From Paludibacter sp. UBA5753 (GTDB lineage Bacteria; Bacteroidota; Bacteroidia; Bacteroidales; Paludibacteraceae): a stretch of 30,195 nt of DNA. Both the position numbers and the translations under genes were made by a program. Each line of letters begins with the position of its first letter. Position 1 is the stretch's first letter. Location of the stretch: positions 1-30,195 of the forward strand of contig DIFH01000008.1 of NCBI GenBank assembly GCA_002427615.1, written 5' to 3'. The notes under the pieces are model-generated. The model did not search any database. It saw nothing but the letters and a program-made list of their open reading frames with translations, and was not told where the DNA came from. Positions 1 to 8,558 of the stretch are shown piece after piece.

Positions 1-72
1 TTTGATTTTCAGTTCGACAAAGTCAAACTGAAAATCAAAAGGTTATAAAAATAGAGGGTGCTGAGTAATTAT
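1..72 (+). repeat. Right end of MITE-like element, copy 1 (truncated by window start)
   Basis: This is the right end of the repeat family seen complete at 8203-8425 and 29962-30182. It holds a near-perfect hairpin (arms 1-18 and 22-39, loop AAA, right arm running to 42, one C/A mismatch), then AGGGTGCTGAGTAATTA at 55-71, which matches the terminal inverted repeat of the other copies. It ends 9 bp beyond the stop codon of the ABC exporter. The rest of the element lies outside the window. It has the same orientation as copy 2. Confidence 0.8.
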
Positions 73-80
73 GTCTGATT

Positions 81-1922
81 TTAAAATGATTGCATATCAA
101 CCAATCGTTTATAATACCCGCCCAACGCGATCAATTCTTTGTGTTTACCGCGTTCAACAATCTGACCTTCGTGCAGTACACATATTTCATCGGCGTGCTT
201 AATGGTTGATAAACGGTGCGCAACTACCAAAGTCGTCCGGTTTTTCATAAGATTCTCCAGGGCTTCCTGCACTAATTTTTCCGATTCGGTGTCGAGGGCC
301 GAAGTTGCTTCATCAAGAATCAGAATCGGAGGATTTTTCAGGATGGCGCGTGCAATACTGATTCTCTGCCGTTGACCGCCTGAAAGCTTACTGCCTCTGT
401 CGCCTATATTGGTTTCATAACCATTTTCAGTGGCCATGATAAAATCGTGTGCATTGGCAATTCGTGCAGCTTCAACCACTTGTTCCATCGTTGCATTTTC
501 GACTCCGAAAATAATATTATTAAAAAAAGTATCGTTAAACAAAATAGCCTCCTGATTGACATTGCCCAATTGAGCGCGGATATCGTGAGTTCTGATTTGA
601 CGGAGATCAATGCCATCAATACAAACCTGACCGATTTCAGGATCGTAATAACGGGGAACCAAATCGACTAAAGTCGATTTGCCTGACCCTGATTGTCCAA
701 CCAGCGCCACAGTTTTTCCCTTGGGTATGACCAGATTAATATCCCGTAAAACCCAATCGGTCTGATAACGGAAACTTACATTACGAAATTCAATCGCATT
801 GTTAAAACTATTTATCGAGACCGGTTTTTCAGGCTCTTTAATGGTGTTTTCGCTCAATAAAATCTTATCGACACGTTCGAGAGATGCAAGGCCTTTTCGA
901 ATACTGTAAGATGCTTTAGACAGGTCTTTTGCAGGAGCGATAATGCTGTAAAAAATAACGAGATAATATATAAATTCGGCGGCGCTAATGGTGCTGTTGT
1001 TGCCAACAATAAGAGTTCCTCCAAACCAAAGCAAAACAGCGATTACAGCTGTTCCGATTAACTCGCCAAGCGGATGAGCCAGGTTATAACGACGATGTAA
1101 GTTCGTGAAAGTTTTACGAATTTTCTCGTTCAGTTTGGCAAACCTTTCTTCAACTTTATGTTCAGCATTAAAAGCTTTCACAATTCGTAAACCGCCGATT
1201 GTTTCTTCAATTTGCGATAGCATTTCGCCGGTTTGTTCCTGACCGGTTGTTGAAGATGTTTTCAGATTTCGTCCAACCCGACCAATCAACCAACCGCTAA
1301 GAGGCAATAATAAAAGCACAAAAACAGTGAGTTGCCAGCTCATGGCAAACATTACTCCCAGATATATCAGAATTATAAGCGGATTCTTGAACATCATTTC
1401 GAGTGAACTCATGATTGAAATTTCCACCTCGTTCACGTCGCTCATGATGCGCGACATGATATCACCCTTTTTTTCTTCACTAAAAAATCCAATCGGCAGA
1501 CTGACTATCTTTTTGTATAACTGATTCCGTAAATCGCGGACAACACCCATTCTTATAGGAATCATAAAGTACGAACCGAAATAAGAAGTCCCAACTTTAA
1601 ACGCAGTCATTACAATTAAAAATAATCCCAGATATAGCAACGCCATATTAGGCCCTGCCAGTTGAATCATTTGCTCGATAGCATAAAAGACATTGTTTTT
1701 GAGCGCAGAAATAATATTTGTCAGCCCATCATTCCATGACCATTCACGATAAATATTGACGGTATTCTCATCAATCTTGAATAAAATACGCAATACAGGA
1801 ATGATTGCTGCAAATGAAAACAGACTGAAAATGGTTGAGAACAGATGAAGGAAAAGACTCAGCACTACATATTTTTTATAGGGTGGTACGAATCGTTTAA
1901 GCAGTGTTATGAAATTAAACAT
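81..1922 (-). CDS. MsbA-like ABC exporter (fused membrane and ATPase domains)
   Basis: This is a 613-aa half-transporter that should work as an inner-membrane homodimer. The N-terminal half (about residues 15-335) has about six hydrophobic segments, as in type I exporters. The ATPase domain follows: Walker A GQSGSGKST at 409-417, signature LSGGQRQR at 513-520, Walker B ILILDEAT at 533-540 and the H-loop histidine at about 569 (VVAHRLST). Length and layout match MsbA and related lipid or drug exporters. Lipid A-core flipping is the likeliest role in this phylum, but the substrate cannot be read from sequence. It lies 67 bp downstream of purB on the same strand and may be co-transcribed with it. 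The start is the ATG at 1922. An element copy abuts its 3' end. Confidence 0.9.
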   Translation of the reverse strand: MFNFITLLKRFVPPYKKYVVLSLFLHLFSTIFSLFSFAAIIPVLRILFKIDENTVNIYREWSWNDGLTNIISALKNNVFYAIEQMIQLAGPNMALLYLGLFLIVMTAFKVGTSYFGSYFMIPIRMGVVRDLRNQLYKKIVSLPIGFFSEEKKGDIMSRIMSDVNEVEISIMSSLEMMFKNPLIILIYLGVMFAMSWQLTVFVLLLLPLSGWLIGRVGRNLKTSSTTGQEQTGEMLSQIEETIGGLRIVKAFNAEHKVEERFAKLNEKIRKTFTNLHRRYNLAHPLGELIGTAVIAVLLWFGGTLIVGNNSTISAAEFIYYLVIFYSIIAPAKDLSKASYSIRKGLASLERVDKILLSENTIKEPEKPVSINSFNNAIEFRNVSFRYQTDWVLRDINLVIPKGKTVALVGQSGSGKSTLVDLVPRYYDPEIGQVCIDGIDLRQIRTHDIRAQLGNVNQEAILFNDTFFNNIIFGVENATMEQVVEAARIANAHDFIMATENGYETNIGDRGSKLSGGQRQRISIARAILKNPPILILDEATSALDTESEKLVQEALENLMKNRTTLVVAHRLSTIKHADEICVLHEGQIVERGKHKELIALGGYYKRLVDMQSF

Positions 1923-1989
1923 TATTCAAAAATTAAGCTATTATTCAGAAAAATAAGTGAACAGAAATATAAACAAGGATTTTCCAACA

Positions 1990-3333
1990 TTAAACTCCCG
2001 TGTAATTTCTGGGTGTAATTCTCCTTAATTCTTCCTTGACAGTATCTTCGATTTCAAGAGTTTCGATAAAATCGCGAATTGACTTTTCGGTAATTCCTTC
2101 ATTTGTACGGGTCAAAGCCTTGAGCGCTTCGTAAGGCTGTGGATACGATTCGCGACGCAAAATGGTCTGTATTCCCTCAGCCACAACCGCCCAGGTGTTA
2201 TCCAGATCGCGATAAATGACTTTTTCGTTCAGTAATAATTTATTCAACCCTTTCAGAATACTTTGTGTAGCAATAAGCGTGTGAGAAAACGGAACCCCGA
2301 CATTACGCAATACGGTGCTATCGGTCAAGTCGCGTTGCAACCGTGAAACAGGAAGTTTTGCGGCAAAAAATTCAAATAAAGCATTCGCCATACCGAGATT
2401 TCCTTCGGCATTTTCAAAATCAATAGGGTTTACTTTATGTGGCATAGCCGAAGAACCAACTTCGCCCGCTTTGATTTTTTGCTTGAAATATTCCATCGAA
2501 ACATAAGTCCAGATATCGCGGCAAAAATCAATCAGAATCGTGTTGATACGTTTCAGCGCATCGAACAGGGCAGCCATATTGTCGTAATTTGAAATCTGGG
2601 TGGTGTATTGTTCCCGCTCGAGTCCGAGTTTCTCGGCAACAAATCTATTGCCGAAATTTTTCCAGTCGATTGCCGGATATGCTACAACATGAGCATTATA
2701 GTTTCCGGTTGCTCCACCAAATTTGGCCGACAAAGGAGTTTGTTTCAAAAGTGTAAGCTGCTGATTGATTCGTTCAATAAAGACCATGATTTCTTTACCC
2801 AGACGGGTTGGCGAAGCCGGTTGTCCGTGAGTTTTTGCCAACATCGACACATCGCGCCACTCATCGGACAGGCGATTAAGCGTCTGTAACAATTGGTACA
2901 TTTCAGGGAAATAAACTTTATTCAGGGCATCTTTAATCGACAAAGGAATAGACGTGTTATTTATATCCTGCGAAGTGAGTCCGAAATGAATAAACTCTTT
3001 GAAAGCATTCATGCGCAAAGCATCAAATTTTTCTTTCAGAAAGTATTCCACAGCTTTCACATCGTGGTTGGTAACTTTTTCAATATCTTTAATGCGCTGG
3101 GCATCAGACTGACTAAAATCCTGATAAATAGAACGCAACTTTGGATAAACTTCCGACGGCACTTGCTCTAATTGTTTCAGCGGAATTTCGCACAAGGCAA
3201 TAAAGTATTCCACTTCGACCAATACACGGTAACGAATCAGGGCATATTCTGAAAAGTATGCGGCATAAGATTCTGTTTTTGTACGGTAACGACCATCTAC
3301 GGGAGAAATTGCCGTTAGCAGGGATAAATTCAT
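1990..3333 (-). CDS. purB: Adenylosuccinate lyase
   Basis: This cytosolic enzyme of purine synthesis cleaves SAICAR to AICAR and adenylosuccinate to AMP, releasing fumarate. The fumarase/aspartase-superfamily signature GSSAMPHKVNP lies at about residues 293-303. The conserved NHD (about 89-91) and KTHGQPASPT (about 167-176) motifs with active-site histidines are present. The 447 aa are close to the usual ~455. I chose the ATG at 3333 over a TTG two codons upstream because a TAnnTTTG box on this strand (3365-3358) gives a short leader ending at that ATG. It is divergent from psd and followed by the ABC exporter on the same strand. Confidence 0.96.
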   Translation of the reverse strand: MNLSLLTAISPVDGRYRTKTESYAAYFSEYALIRYRVLVEVEYFIALCEIPLKQLEQVPSEVYPKLRSIYQDFSQSDAQRIKDIEKVTNHDVKAVEYFLKEKFDALRMNAFKEFIHFGLTSQDINNTSIPLSIKDALNKVYFPEMYQLLQTLNRLSDEWRDVSMLAKTHGQPASPTRLGKEIMVFIERINQQLTLLKQTPLSAKFGGATGNYNAHVVAYPAIDWKNFGNRFVAEKLGLEREQYTTQISNYDNMAALFDALKRINTILIDFCRDIWTYVSMEYFKQKIKAGEVGSSAMPHKVNPIDFENAEGNLGMANALFEFFAAKLPVSRLQRDLTDSTVLRNVGVPFSHTLIATQSILKGLNKLLLNEKVIYRDLDNTWAVVAEGIQTILRRESYPQPYEALKALTRTNEGITEKSIRDFIETLEIEDTVKEELRRITPRNYTGV

Positions 3334-3357
3334 AAACAACTAATAATTAATGATGAA

Positions 3358-3365
3358 CAAAAGTA
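3358..3365 (-). promoter_or_regulatory. -7 box of the purB promoter
   Basis: TACTTTTG on the minus strand fits the Bacteroidota -7 consensus TAnnTTTG and lies about 25 bp upstream of the purB ATG. No clear -33 TTG is seen at the usual 19-bp spacing. Confidence 0.5.
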
Positions 3366-3502
3366 GTATTTTACATCAAACTTTATTGCTTTTTATTCAA
3401 ACAATTGAAGTGATACTTTTAGTTTTCAGTTTTCACGGAAGAAAAATAATGTGTTGCAAAGTTAATCAATTTTGCCGGATTTGAAAAGTTTAAGTTTATT
3501 CC

Positions 3503-3533
3503 TTGCATTGATGAAACATTTTCTATACTTTTG
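3503..3533 (+). promoter_or_regulatory. psd promoter (-33 TTG, -7 TACTTTTG)
   Basis: TTG at 3503-3505, a 20-bp spacer and TACTTTTG at 3526-3533 fit the Bacteroidota sigma consensus. Transcription would begin near 3540. That is downstream of the TTG start of the longest reading frame (3531), so psd must begin at a later ATG. Confidence 0.65.
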
Positions 3534-3599
3534 TTTAGTAAAACAGAAAAAATATTCGAAAACACAGGTTTCATGCATAATTTCCCCAAAACAAAAAAG

Positions 3600-4268
3600 A
3601 TGAGATATACAAGGATACATAAAGAAGGTCGAATAATATTGAGTTCACTACTTTTAATATTGTTATTGTTGAACCTGTTTATTTATGTAAAATACCAATT
3701 GATAGTTTTTACAGTCAATATTGTTATTTCGGCTCTTCTTTTATTCTTTTTTGCTTATTTCTTTCGTAATCCACGCCGCAGTGTGATTATTGATGACCCG
3801 AGTTTAGTAGTTGCCCCGGCCGATGGAACAATAGTCGTAGTAGAACCCACAGTAGAAAACGAATATTTTGGAGATAAACGTATTCAGGTTTCCATATTCA
3901 TGTCTATATTAAACGTACATGCCAATTGGGTGCCGGTCAAAGGTAAAGTTCTCAAGTCTGTCCACCACAGCGGACGGCATATCGCGGCTTTCTTACCGAA
4001 ATCGAGCGCCGAAAACGAGCGTTCTACCATAGTGATTGAAACTACATTCAAAACACAAATACTTGTCAGGCAAATTGCCGGCGCATTAGCCCGTCGGATT
4101 GTAACTTATGCTCATGTAGGAAAAGAATGTCATATCAACGAACATCTGGGTTTTATTAAATTTGGCTCGCGGGTGGATATTTATTTTCCCCTGGACGCCG
4201 AAATATTCGTGCAGGTAGGAGATATGGCCGTCGGCAACGAAACCATTATTGCACGCCTCAATGAGTAA
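3600..4268 (+). CDS. psd: Phosphatidylserine decarboxylase proenzyme, short type
   Basis: This membrane-associated enzyme decarboxylates phosphatidylserine to phosphatidylethanolamine, the main zwitterionic lipid in this phylum. The N-terminus has hydrophobic segments at about residues 12-33 and 38-54. The self-processing site FGS at about 188-190 near the C-terminus marks cleavage between Gly189 and Ser190, with Ser190 becoming the pyruvoyl group. The 222 aa fit the short bacterial/archaeal class. I chose the ATG at 3600 because the promoter rules out 3531; 3573 is an alternative. Its last 8 bases overlap the next gene (ATGAGTAA), implying translational coupling. No pssA is visible nearby. 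Confidence 0.92.
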   Translation: MRYTRIHKEGRIILSSLLLILLLLNLFIYVKYQLIVFTVNIVISALLLFFFAYFFRNPRRSVIIDDPSLVVAPADGTIVVVEPTVENEYFGDKRIQVSIFMSILNVHANWVPVKGKVLKSVHHSGRHIAAFLPKSSAENERSTIVIETTFKTQILVRQIAGALARRIVTYAHVGKECHINEHLGFIKFGSRVDIYFPLDAEIFVQVGDMAVGNETIIARLNE

Positions 4269-4596
4269 CCCTTTAACCATAGAAGATGCTCAAAGGCAAG
4301 TGGACGAGTGGATTAAAGCCTACGGCGTGCGTTACTTTAGCGAACTCACCAACATGGCTGTTTTAACCGAAGAAGTAGGCGAGTTGGCAAGAGTTATTTC
4401 GAGAACATACGGAGATCAATCCTTTAAAGATTCGGACAAAGAATTCAATCTTTCCGACGAGATGGCCGATGTTCTCTGGGTCTTGATTTGTCTGGCAAAC
4501 CAAACAGGAGTGAATCTCACCGAAGCATTCGAAAAGAATATTCAGAAAAAAACCGAACGTGACCGAACGCGACATTTGAATAACGAAAAATTATAG
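4261..4596 (+). CDS. MazG-like nucleotide pyrophosphohydrolase
   Basis: This is a 111-aa all-alpha NTP-pyrophosphohydrolase domain protein. Members hydrolyse (d)NTPs to NMP and pyrophosphate, often removing non-canonical nucleotides. The metal-binding signature is present: EEVGEL at about residues 37-42 and DEMAD at about 66-70. One domain only, so it resembles the short MazG-like/dCTPase group rather than two-domain E. coli MazG. The ATG at 4261 overlaps the psd stop by 8 bases; an upstream in-frame TTG at 4249 is less likely. The exact substrate is unknown. Confidence 0.85.
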   Translation: MSNPLTIEDAQRQVDEWIKAYGVRYFSELTNMAVLTEEVGELARVISRTYGDQSFKDSDKEFNLSDEMADVLWVLICLANQTGVNLTEAFEKNIQKKTERDRTRHLNNEKL

Positions 4597-4688
4597 GAGA
4601 AGTTGAAAACAGGGAATTATTTCCATACAATCCTCATCAACTTAATCAACTATTTCAGTAACATCAACCAATTAACTTCCACAAAAAC

Positions 4689-5567
4689 ATGAACAAATTT
4701 GACGAACTTTTTAAACAATATAACTGTGATTTGAATGACGAAGCAGTTAAACAGGATATTGATCGCATCCTGGCAGAAAATTATGAATCGAACAATAATG
4801 TTGAAGTTTACAAACAATGTTTGAATCAAATTGACTTGACCTCGTTGAACGGCACCGATACACAGGCAGAAATCATTTCGATGGTTGAAAAAGTAAACGG
4901 TTTCAAATCCGTATTTCCACATTTACCCAATGTTGGAGCCATTTGTGTTTATCCTGCTTTGGTGCCGGTAGTCAGGGAACATTTAAAAGAAAACATTGGA
5001 ATTGCTTCTGTTTCAGGGGGCTTTCCGGCTTCACAAACTTTTATCGAGGTGAAAGTAGCTGAAACTGCAATGGCTGTCCTGGAAGGGGCAACCGAAATTG
5101 ATGTGGTTATTTCCTTGGGTAAATTTCTCGAAGGAAAATACGAAGAAGTCCATGAAGAACTGACCGAGATAAAAGCTTCGTGTCGTGGGGCGCATTTAAA
5201 AGTAATTATCGAAAGCGGGGCATTGCAATCAGCATCAAACATCAAAAAAGCATCCATCCTGGCTATGGCATCCGGAGCCGATTTTATCAAAACATCGACC
5301 GGTAAAATTCCCGTAGCAGCCACTACGGAAGCCACTTATGTAATGTGTCAGGCAATAAAAGAATGGTATGAGAAAACGGGGGCGAAAGTATCATACAAGC
5401 CTGCAGGCGGAATTGTAACCACCGAAGATGCCGTAAAACATTACAGCATTGTAAAAGCTGTTTTGGGGAACGAATGGCTGAACAACAAGATGTTCCGTTT
5501 CGGAGCAAGCCGTCTGGCAAACAATTTGCTTTCATCAATCGAAGGCAAAGAAGTGAGGTATTTTTAA
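4689..5567 (+). CDS. deoC: Deoxyribose-phosphate aldolase
   Basis: This cytosolic class I aldolase splits 2-deoxyribose 5-phosphate into glyceraldehyde 3-phosphate and acetaldehyde in deoxynucleoside salvage. The Schiff-base lysine is in DFIKTSTG (about Lys201). The other catalytic residues sit in EIDVVI (about Asp138) and SYKPAGGI (about Lys237). At 292 aa it is longer than the E. coli enzyme (~259), mostly through an N-terminal extension of about 50 residues. It starts 92 bp after the MazG-like gene. A hairpin at 5593-5649 separates it from the convergent prenyl synthase. Confidence 0.95.
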   Translation: MNKFDELFKQYNCDLNDEAVKQDIDRILAENYESNNNVEVYKQCLNQIDLTSLNGTDTQAEIISMVEKVNGFKSVFPHLPNVGAICVYPALVPVVREHLKENIGIASVSGGFPASQTFIEVKVAETAMAVLEGATEIDVVISLGKFLEGKYEEVHEELTEIKASCRGAHLKVIIESGALQSASNIKKASILAMASGADFIKTSTGKIPVAATTEATYVMCQAIKEWYEKTGAKVSYKPAGGIVTTEDAVKHYSIVKAVLGNEWLNNKMFRFGASRLANNLLSSIEGKEVRYF

Positions 5568-5592
5568 CGTATATCTTTTCTCATTAATCAAT

Positions 5593-5649
5593 AAACTCCC
5601 AATTCCAAAAAGGTGGATTCTTAAAATCGCTTTAAGGGGTCGGGAGTTT
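5593..5649. terminator. Bidirectional terminator between deoC and the prenyl synthase
   Basis: AAACTCCC (5593-5600) pairs with GGGAGTTT (5642-5649), enclosing a smaller CTTAAA/TTTAAG hairpin (5620-5636). It sits between two convergent genes. The large loop makes it weaker than the other terminators in the window. Confidence 0.5.
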
Positions 5650-6623
5650 TAACTTTTTCTTTCGGTAGCAAACTCTACACACAGGACCAATGCTCTTTTT
5701 ACATCGCTGTCCGGAAAATCATTCAGTTCTTCAATCGCCTTATTTTTATATTCATCCATGCAACGGGCTGCATAATCGACACCTCCCTTGTCGCGGGAAA
5801 ACTGCATAATAAAATCGATGTTCTCCTTACTAAAATCATTGCTGTCGATAATTGACATAACTTCTTCTTTTTCTGAATTTTCTGAATTTCTCAGCGCATA
5901 AATCAAAGGCAATGTAACTTTCCCATCCTGCAAATCATTTCCGGTCGGTTTACCTATTTCTATATCCCTGTAATAGTCAAAAATATCATCTTTTATCTGA
6001 AAACATATCCCCAGATATTCTCCGAAATTTCTTAAATGATTCTGAAATAAAACGTTTGCATTGACTGATAGAGCTCCTACCTCTGTGCAAGTTGCAAAAA
6101 GGAGCGCGGTCTTCTTACGAATAACTTTAAAATAATCCTCTTCAGTTATTTTCGTCTTTTTCGTATTGATCAGTTGCATCAACTCCCCCTCCGAAAGTTC
6201 CATTCCGATTTTCGAAATAGCATTCAAAATATCAATATTTCTTGTTTTTGTGGCGCTTATCAAAGAATTGGAAAGCATGTAATCGCCCGACAAAACCGCA
6301 ACCTTATTGGCCCAACGGGCATTCACCGACCTGCGACCACGTCGTTCCATTGTATCATCGATCACATCATCGTGTATCAGACTTGCGTTGTGCAGCAATT
6401 CCAACGACAATGCTCCGTTATAAGTTGCCTCCGTCACTTCGCCGCACAGTTTTCCCGACAAGATGGTCAGTATAGGCCGTAACTGCTTGCCACTGCTTTG
6501 CAAAACGTATTCGTTAATGCTCGAAAGCAGGGGGTTATCACTTTCTAATGCCTTTGCAAATATTTTCTTGAATACTTGCATTTCAACTAAAATCGGTTGC
6601 CGGATATTATCAATTAAACTCAT
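5649..6623 (-). CDS. Trans-polyprenyl diphosphate synthase (octaprenyl/heptaprenyl type)
   Basis: This 324-aa all-alpha isoprenoid synthase extends farnesyl diphosphate with isopentenyl diphosphate, probably making the menaquinone side chain. The first Asp-rich motif is in IHDDVIDD (DDxxD at about 85-89), the second in IKDDIFDYY (about 212-216). GKQLRP (about 45-50) is the conserved basic site for IPP. Length and motifs match the IspB/HepT group; chain length cannot be read from sequence. The start at 6623 is supported by a TACTTTTG box at 6656-6649 on the same strand. Confidence 0.9.
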   Translation of the reverse strand: MSLIDNIRQPILVEMQVFKKIFAKALESDNPLLSSINEYVLQSSGKQLRPILTILSGKLCGEVTEATYNGALSLELLHNASLIHDDVIDDTMERRGRRSVNARWANKVAVLSGDYMLSNSLISATKTRNIDILNAISKIGMELSEGELMQLINTKKTKITEEDYFKVIRKKTALLFATCTEVGALSVNANVLFQNHLRNFGEYLGICFQIKDDIFDYYRDIEIGKPTGNDLQDGKVTLPLIYALRNSENSEKEEVMSIIDSNDFSKENIDFIMQFSRDKGGVDYAARCMDEYKNKAIEELNDFPDSDVKRALVLCVEFATERKS

Positions 6624-6648
6624 AGAGTCAGTTGGAAATTATAAGCTG

Positions 6649-6656
6649 CAAAAGTA
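6649..6656 (-). promoter_or_regulatory. -7 box of the prenyl synthase promoter
   Basis: TACTTTTG on the minus strand matches TAnnTTTG and lies about 26 bp upstream of the ATG. No convincing -33 box. The rest of the 389-bp divergent gap (6624-7012) is AT-rich and shows no other gene. Confidence 0.5.
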
Positions 6657-6969
6657 ATCAAATTTACAGCCAGACGTAATTTTGCAAGAAATTTAATAGG
6701 AAATTTTAGTTAAAACACATGATGATGCAATTTAGTTTAAACTATAGGTAGAAAAAGTGTTTTTTGAAATCAAACCCTCTTGATAAAGAGACCATGAAAT
6801 ACCCTTCAAAATCAAAGCCATCCAAATTTATTAAGGCTTTCAATACCCTTATAAAACTTTACAGGGATTTGGTTTTTTTTACGTTGTATAAAATAAACTT
6901 TAAATATTATAGAATTATAAACATGCTTTACAACATGATTTCGATTTCTGTCAATACTTAATTTTTTTG

Positions 6970-6977
6970 TTATTTTG
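6970..6977 (+). promoter_or_regulatory. Possible galK -7 box
   Basis: TTATTTTG lies 35 bp upstream of the galK ATG and differs from TAnnTTTG by one position. The A-rich stretch before the ATG lacks a Shine-Dalgarno sequence, which is usual for the phylum. Confidence 0.35.
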
Positions 6978-7012
6978 CATCCAAATTTTAGCAACATAAA
7001 TAAAATAAAAAT

Positions 7013-8170
7013 ATGACAGTTCAAGAATTAAAATCAGCTTTTGAATCTGCATACGGCAAAACCGCTGATGCAGTGTATTTTTCCCCGGGTCGCGTAAACC
7101 TCATTGGCGAGCACACCGATTACAATGGCGGGGCGGTGTTTCCATGTGCATTGAGTTTCGGTACTTATCTGTTGTTGGCAAAAAACGACAAAAAAGCGAT
7201 GAATTTCAAATCGTTGAATCAACCTGAGTTTGTAACGCTCGGTTTAGACCAACTGACAACCCGTCTCGAAAAATCGTGGGTTAATTATCCGCTTGGTGTT
7301 TTGGCTCAATTCGTAAAACGTGGCGTTGCCATTGACCGTGGTTACGATATCCTGATTTGGGGGAATGTGCCTAACGGCGCAGGGCTTTCTTCGTCGGCTT
7401 CACTCGAAGTGGTTACAGCTTATGCTTTCAACGATCAACTCGGAACCAGTTTCAACCGTACCGTACTGGCACAAATCGGTCAGAAAGCAGAACACGAATT
7501 TGCTTTGGTGAATTGCGGTATCATGGATCAGTTTGCTTCGGCTAACGGGGCAAAAGACCACGCTATTCATCTGAATTGCGACACCTTGGAATTCGAACTC
7601 GTTCCCGTGAAATTAGAAGGCGTAAAAATTCTTATCTCAAATACCCACAGTCCGCATAAATTGGATTCAGGCGCTTACAACCAACGTGTTGCCGAATGTA
7701 AAAAGGCTGTTGAACAACTGAATACTGTTCGCCCGTTGAAATATCTGGCTGAATTGACAGAAGCAGAATTCAAGTCGATAGAATCGGCCATTACCGATCC
7801 TGTTGCTCATAAGCGCGCCCGCCACGTGGTGGGTGAAGTTCAACGTACCAGCGATGCGGTAAAAGCATTGAAAGCTGGCGATTTGAAATTATTCGGAAAG
7901 CTGATGAATGCTTCGCACGTTTCGTTGCGCGACGATTATGAAGTAACCGGGCCCGAACTGGATTGCATGGCCGAAGAAGCCTGGAAAATAGACGGCGTTA
8001 TCGGTTCGCGTATGACCGGCGGAGGGTTTGGCGGTTGCACCGTTTCGTTGGTAAAAGAAGAAGCTATTGATACTTTTATCGAAAAAGTAGGCGCTGCATA
8101 CGAAGCTAAAATCGGAATCAAACCAGAATTTTACATTGCCGAAATCGGCGACGGCGCTTGCAAATTATAA
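7013..8170 (+). CDS. galK: Galactokinase
   Basis: This cytosolic GHMP kinase phosphorylates alpha-D-galactose at C1 in the Leloir pathway. The galactokinase signature GRVNLIGEHTDYNGG lies at about residues 26-40, the ATP-binding PNGAGLSSSAS at about 120-130, the catalytic Asp in IMDQFAS (about Asp172), and the third GHMP motif MTGGGFGGCT near residue 340. The 385 aa are typical. No galT, transporter or galM is adjacent; galM lies about 21 kb away on the other strand. A MITE-like element begins 33 bp after its stop. Confidence 0.96.
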   Translation: MTVQELKSAFESAYGKTADAVYFSPGRVNLIGEHTDYNGGAVFPCALSFGTYLLLAKNDKKAMNFKSLNQPEFVTLGLDQLTTRLEKSWVNYPLGVLAQFVKRGVAIDRGYDILIWGNVPNGAGLSSSASLEVVTAYAFNDQLGTSFNRTVLAQIGQKAEHEFALVNCGIMDQFASANGAKDHAIHLNCDTLEFELVPVKLEGVKILISNTHSPHKLDSGAYNQRVAECKKAVEQLNTVRPLKYLAELTEAEFKSIESAITDPVAHKRARHVVGEVQRTSDAVKALKAGDLKLFGKLMNASHVSLRDDYEVTGPELDCMAEEAWKIDGVIGSRMTGGGFGGCTVSLVKEEAIDTFIEKVGAAYEAKIGIKPEFYIAEIGDGACKL

Positions 8171-8202
8171 TAAACGACATAATTTTTTGTGTAAAAATAA
8201 TT

Positions 8203-8425
8203 GTAACTACTCAGCGCCCTAATAAATTTGATAATAATCAGCCATTTAGTTGATTGTTATGCATTTAAACTCTTTGCCCCGACGGGGCTAAATATGAATA
8301 ACCCCCAGTAAGCGAAGCGCAACTGGGGGTAAATGAAACAATCCCCCCTCTTTTTGATTTTCAGTTCGACAAAGTCGAACTGAAAATCAAAAAGGTTATA
8401 AAAACAAAGGGTGCTGAGAAGTTAC
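8203..8425 (+). repeat. MITE-like hairpin element, copy 2
   Basis: This 223-bp element has imperfect 18-bp terminal inverted repeats (GTAACTACTCAGCGCCCT at 8203-8220; AGGGTGCTGAGAAGTTAC at 8408-8425). Inside are three hairpins: GCCCC/GGGGC (8276-8288), ACCCCCAGT/ACTGGGGGT (8301-8309 with 8322-8330), and a perfect 21-bp stem with loop AAA (8350-8370 with 8374-8394). It has no open reading frame. It is about 94% identical by eye to the inverted copy at 29962-30182. No clear target-site duplication was found. Ends starting with GTAA recall IS66-family termini, but that link is a guess. The hairpins could also end galK transcripts. Confidence 0.85.
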
Positions 8426-8558
8426 TGTTTTTAATACTTAAAACTGCTATTGTTAATTATACAAAAGCAATACCTATAAATTAAACCAATTCAACTGTCG
8501 AAAGTCAAAGCTAACAAATACAACAAAAATGTTTTATAATTTTAAAAAATTCAGATTT

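Noticed and set aside
3531..3599. Longer psd reading frame starting at a TTG
   Set aside because: The TTG lies inside the predicted -7 box, so it would not be on the transcript. The ATG at 3600 gives the normal short N-terminus.
8203..8425. Structured non-coding RNA or riboswitch after galK
   Set aside because: The same sequence recurs inverted and away from galK, with defined inverted ends, so a repeat element is the simpler reading.
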